Source of the DNA: Hemerocallis citrina
Lineage: Eukaryota; Streptophyta; Magnoliopsida; Asparagales; Asphodelaceae
Length of the DNA: 64,000 nucleotides
Direction: 5' to 3'
Assembly: GCA_017893485.1 (NCBI GenBank)
Contig: CM030365.1
Location: forward strand, 46,804,458-46,868,457
Positions within the stretch are counted from its first letter, which is position 1. Each line of letters starts with the position of its first letter. The notes beneath the pieces are model-generated. The model was not told the origin of the DNA, made no database searches, and saw nothing but the letters and a program-made list of their open reading frames with translations. A program made the translations under genes and the position numbers. Positions 60,801 through 64,000 of this stretch are shown piece by piece.

Positions 60801-61139
60801 GACCCACCGTGGCATTCGATTTTGTGCCATGTGGTGCTGAGCCGCCTACGTGGTGGCCACGTGGCACATTTTTGCACTCGTTCTTGTCCGGAGAGAATTG
60901 CTTGGAGGCATCCCCCGATCTGACGTGGCCTGTGATGTGGCGCCAGGTAGCAAGGAGATGGTGGCCACGTGGCTATTTGGACATGGTCAATTGTTTGACT
61001 TGGTTAACTTCTCTTTTTTTGTCGTCTTAATACTTCATGTTTCTATTGCAGAGGCGGCTGACAAGGATTTTAATGTGATTGTGGTGAGGTGGTCAGAGTT
61101 GAGCGGTCAAATCCCCAATGAAAAGAAGAGTAAGAGAAC

Positions 61140-61716
61140 ATTTAGTGGTCCACACCTTTGAAGATCGCTAAGAGTTCGGCGAGCACGACTCCAGCGGAGG
61201 AGCTGGGATCTCCGCCCGCTTCCTCAACTACTCCTACTTCCAGTGGCTTCTCATTGGCTTCTTCTTTGGCGCTCAAGGCTCTTTCGATCACCGAGGAAGC
61301 TAATGCGATCCTTACTAACGAGCTCAAGATGATTTTTGTTCCAGATTGGCAGGTTAGGAGGCACGATGGCTTCCTAAGGGATTCAGCGAGTTGTATGCAG
61401 GCGATCCATCATCTCGTGACCCCCAAGGACATGGCTACACTGGCTGCGGGTTCTGTTGGTGATTCCACCTTAGAGATTTGTCGAGTCGCCATGTCGGTAT
61501 GTCTTGTCTCGTTTGTAGTTCCTTTCATGCATTAGTCTTTTTGTAGTAGTAGTTATCTTTCTTTTCTTAATTCAAATTATTCCCTTCTCACAGATTACTT
61601 GTCACTTTGGCCACCTATTGAGACGTGTTGCGGAGGAGGAGAAGGAGTTGAAGGCGGTGGCTGATAGAGGAAGGGCGGAGCCGTCGAAGGCCACTGAGGA
61701 ACTGGACGTGGCGGTG
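61140..61716 (+). pseudogene. C-terminal part of a Tat-lineage antisense ORF, copy D, with intron-like gap
   Basis: Open from 61158: Ser/Thr/Pro-rich start, then NAILTNELKMIFVPDWQVRR, ASCMQAIHHLVTPKDMATLA and RVAMSV. At 61497 a GTATGT donor and at 61591-61593 a TTCTCACAG acceptor bound 97 bp, after which ITCHFGHLLRRVAEEEKELK, a coiled-coil-like stretch, continues the frame to 61716, where an LTR has inserted. The intron is inferred from the signals. Confidence 0.55.
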
Positions 61717-62477
61717 TGTAACACCTATCTTTTTAAAAATCCTTAAATATATGATTTTATATGATTTTGTTTCTTTTAACTATGATTTTGAATATATTTT
61801 CTTGCATTAATTTGTTTTATTTTGGATGTTCGGGGTTAAACGGGAAAAATCTGAGATATGGGAGTTTTAGGGTGAGTTTTCTCGGAGGAGACGATTTCGA
61901 TTTAACGAGATATTTTTCCTTGGCTTACGTATGTAATAGCGGGTTGGATAATTGATAATTTGAAGGAGTTACTTGATCATAGAAAGAAGTTGAAATTTTT
62001 GGAGTTCGGAGTTGAAAACAACCCTTGAATTGTAACTTTTTATTTGATTTTGGGCTTAAGTCCATAACCCTAACCCCTTATTATTTAAAACCCCGCAAAT
62101 TTACAAAAATGCCATCCTCCATTTTCTTTTCCTTTCCTTTCTTTCTTCTTGGCTGAAAATCACCTCCAAGACCCAACCTAGTGTGTTTTAAGTTTATGGC
62201 TAATGGGTTCTATAATTTTATTAATAGGTGAAGAAAGCGAATTTTTATTGGCGACTGAGCGAGCGTGGGGTGTATTCCTATCGGTTCGTCAAGTGATTTT
62301 GATCCTACTAGATATATTTTATGTTGCGGTAAAATGTTAGGGTATGGTCAGATGACTAATTTATGGAGAATATGGAATTTTAATAGTTGAATTTTTTGTG
62401 TTTATGTGGTGCTTTAGCGTGATTTTGAATGTTTGGTGTTTTTGGTGATGAATTGGATTTATATATGATATTATGAT

Positions 62478-62640
62478 GTGATTAATGGCATGGTGTATGT
62501 ATGATACGCAGGTGATAATGGGGAATTATATATGATGATATGATGAGATACATGACACGGTGTATATATGATATGTGATCATATGATGTGATAATATGAT
62601 GAGATACATGGCATGGTGTATGAGGTAAAGGTGATAGGAG
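62478..62640 (+). repeat. ATGATATGATG-rich tandem repeats
   Basis: Irregular repeats of GGCATGGTGTATG(TATGATA), GATGATATGATGAGATACATG. Degenerate. Confidence 0.6.
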
Positions 62641-62889
62641 ATATTGATTATAGGTGGGTGCATATTTCACATGATAAATTGAGTATATAATTAATGTGCT
62701 ATACAACCGTGTTTTATCAATGAATAGATCTTAATTAATGTTATTAATGGGATGCATGTTTTATTTGCACTCGCATGGGTGTGTTTGAATGACATGAGAT
62801 AGTTATGTGGCTAAAGTATGGTAAACAGAGATTTTTGTTTATCAGTGTCTATAGAATCATGGGGGTTTGGGCTAGACCTCCTAATACCC

Positions 62890-63440
62890 AAGATACCGGC
62901 TTAGGGTGCGGTGTTCTATTACCTAAACTATGTTTGGGGTGCGGTGTTATATAACCCAAGTTATCGGCTAGGGGTCCAGTATATATTACCCAGTTCATCT
63001 GGGATATGGTGTATTTTACCCAAACTATGTTTGGGGTGCGATGTTATATTACCCAAACTATGTTTGGGGTGCAATGTTATATTACCCAGTTTATCTAGGG
63101 TGCGGTGTTATATTACCCAAATTATGTTTTGGGTGCGGGGTTATATTACCCAAGTTATCGGCTTGGGGTCCGGTATATATTACTCATTTTATCTTGGGTG
63201 CTGTGTATATTACCCAAACTATGTTTTGCGTGCGGTGTTATATTACCCAAACTATGTTTGGGGTGCAGTGTTATATTACCCATTTTATCTGGATGTGGTG
63301 TTATATTACCCAAACTATGTTTGGGGTGTGGTGTTATATTACCCAGTTTATTTGGGGTGCGGTGTTATATTATCCAAACTATGTTTCGGGGTGCGGTGTA
63401 TATTACCCAAGTTTCACTTGGGGTGCGGTGTATTCCCTCG
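62890..63440 (+). repeat. minisatellite, unit about 32 bp
   Basis: About 17 copies of GGGTGCGGTGTTATATTACC followed by CAAACTATGTTTG or CAGTTTATCTGG-like variants, some 4-6 bp shorter or longer. Because the unit is not a multiple of 3, long ORFs occur in all three forward frames. They are artefacts. Confidence 0.9.
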
Positions 63441-63569
63441 CTGGTATAGGGCCAGAAGGAAGACGTAGCCTCGGACGTGTAAGACTGTGTGAGCATCAAT
63501 CTGCGTGTTTTACTCGGCTTCAGTTTGATGATTATGTGGGCATTGGTGGACAAACTAATAAAATGAGTA

Positions 63570-63775
63570 TTATGATGTGAAAATGAAAAGTAAAGAGAGT
63601 TGTATTATGAGGTGAAAATGAAAAGTAAAGTAAGTTGTATTATAAGGTGAAAATGAAAAATAAAGTAAGATGTATTATGACGTAAAAATGTAAAGTAAGG
63701 TAAATTGTATTAAGAGATGGGAATGAAGAGTACAGTAAGTTGTAGTATGAGATGAGAATGAATATTAAAGTAAAA
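63570..63775 (+). repeat. tandem repeat of about 39 bp
   Basis: Five units of GTGAAAATGAAAAGTAAAG followed by (T)AAGTTGTATTATGA(G)G, increasingly diverged to the right. Confidence 0.8.
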
Positions 63776-64000
63776 ACCAGATATAACTTGTGATTAGTTC
63801 GCCTTGGTATCGTGTCAAGGAACTTCAGCTCGCTATTTCTATAGAAATGGTGGGAACTACCTGCCTTGGCACGACTCCACGGTATATCGGGTAAGGTGTT
63901 GATATGGTATGTTGGTTACAGACTAGTAATTACATCTTATGTATTAACAGGTTTTCACGGTAAGTATATGGTGAAAGTAAATGTAGGGATGGAATGCAAG

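Larger units (their letters stand above)
61717..64000 (+). mobile_element. Tekay-like LTR, 5' part, running off the window
   Basis: Starts TGTAACACCTATCTTTTTAA within the Tat antisense ORF. It has CCCTAACCCCTTATTATTTA AAACC (TATA-poor) leader-like sequence near 62065 and at least three internal tandem repeats. No end is seen, so whether it is a solo LTR or a whole element is unknown. Confidence 0.65.

Noticed and set aside
62890..63440. Regularly spaced direct repeats resembling a CRISPR array
   Set aside because: Plant nuclear context, units contiguous without unique spacers, no cas genes.
62911..63580. Overlapping ORFs of 114-185 codons in all three forward frames
   Set aside because: Produced by the about 32-bp minisatellite; a repeat without stops gives open frames in each phase.

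Overview
This is a stretch of plant nuclear chromosome, most likely from a eudicot with a large, repeat-rich genome. The evidence is GT-AG introns, a plant-type DHHC palmitoyltransferase gene, initiator-Met-tRNA primer sites (TGGTATCAGAGC and close variants) beside long terminal repeats, and typical plant copia, gypsy (Tat and Tekay-like), hAT, Mutator, PIF/Harbinger and Helitron elements. No bacterial or organellar gene was seen. An asterid (for example Apiaceae) is possible, but nothing here proves it.

The one clear host gene is on the minus strand and runs from the ATG at 46106 to the stop at 7554. Seven exons (46106-45834, 26189-26097, 26018-25917, 25831-25754, 25678-25580, 25479-25384, 7664-7554) join in frame to an 852-nt coding sequence, 283 residues, with four membrane spans, a DPG motif, a complete cysteine-rich domain, the DHHC catalytic motif and a TTxE motif. 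Four introns are 75-100 bp. Intron 1 (about 19.6 kb) and intron 6 (about 17.7 kb) are enormous, and nearly everything from 7.7 to 45.8 kb is transposon nested inside them.

Layout. 0.4-6.8 kb: two decayed copia elements downstream of the gene, one carrying a Stowaway-like MITE in its integrase. 7.7-10.5 kb (intron 6): the 3' part of a Sirevirus-like copia element with an intact 333-codon ORF and a 1.36-kb LTR. 10.5-24.2 kb: 3' portions of Tat-lineage gypsy elements with an antisense ORF, invaded by a 6.5-kb gag-only retrotransposon (10939-17409, target duplication CCGCC) and by two hAT-like elements, one of which contains a palindrome built of palindromes. 26.3-32.2 kb (intron 1): a gypsy solo LTR (target duplication ACAAG) containing a second solo LTR, a hAT element and, inside that, a Helitron. 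35.8-36.4 kb: PIF/Harbinger MITE. 37.4-43.9 kb: minus-strand copia element with 0.15-kb LTRs and a solo LTR nested in its leader. 44.2-45.6 kb: a Mutator-type foldback with six palindromes, then a hAT MITE. Upstream of the gene: a tandem Helitron array (46.5-47.1 kb), Tat remnants, a very young coding-less LTR element (51661-57454, target duplication ACAAT) that splits a Tat gag gene, and a new LTR running off the right edge.

Apart from the palmitoyltransferase and the intact 333-codon ORF, open reading frames are transposon remnants or repeat artefacts. The host gene appears to keep correct splice sites and frame despite roughly 37 kb of intronic insertion. Whether full-length transcripts are made cannot be told from DNA.
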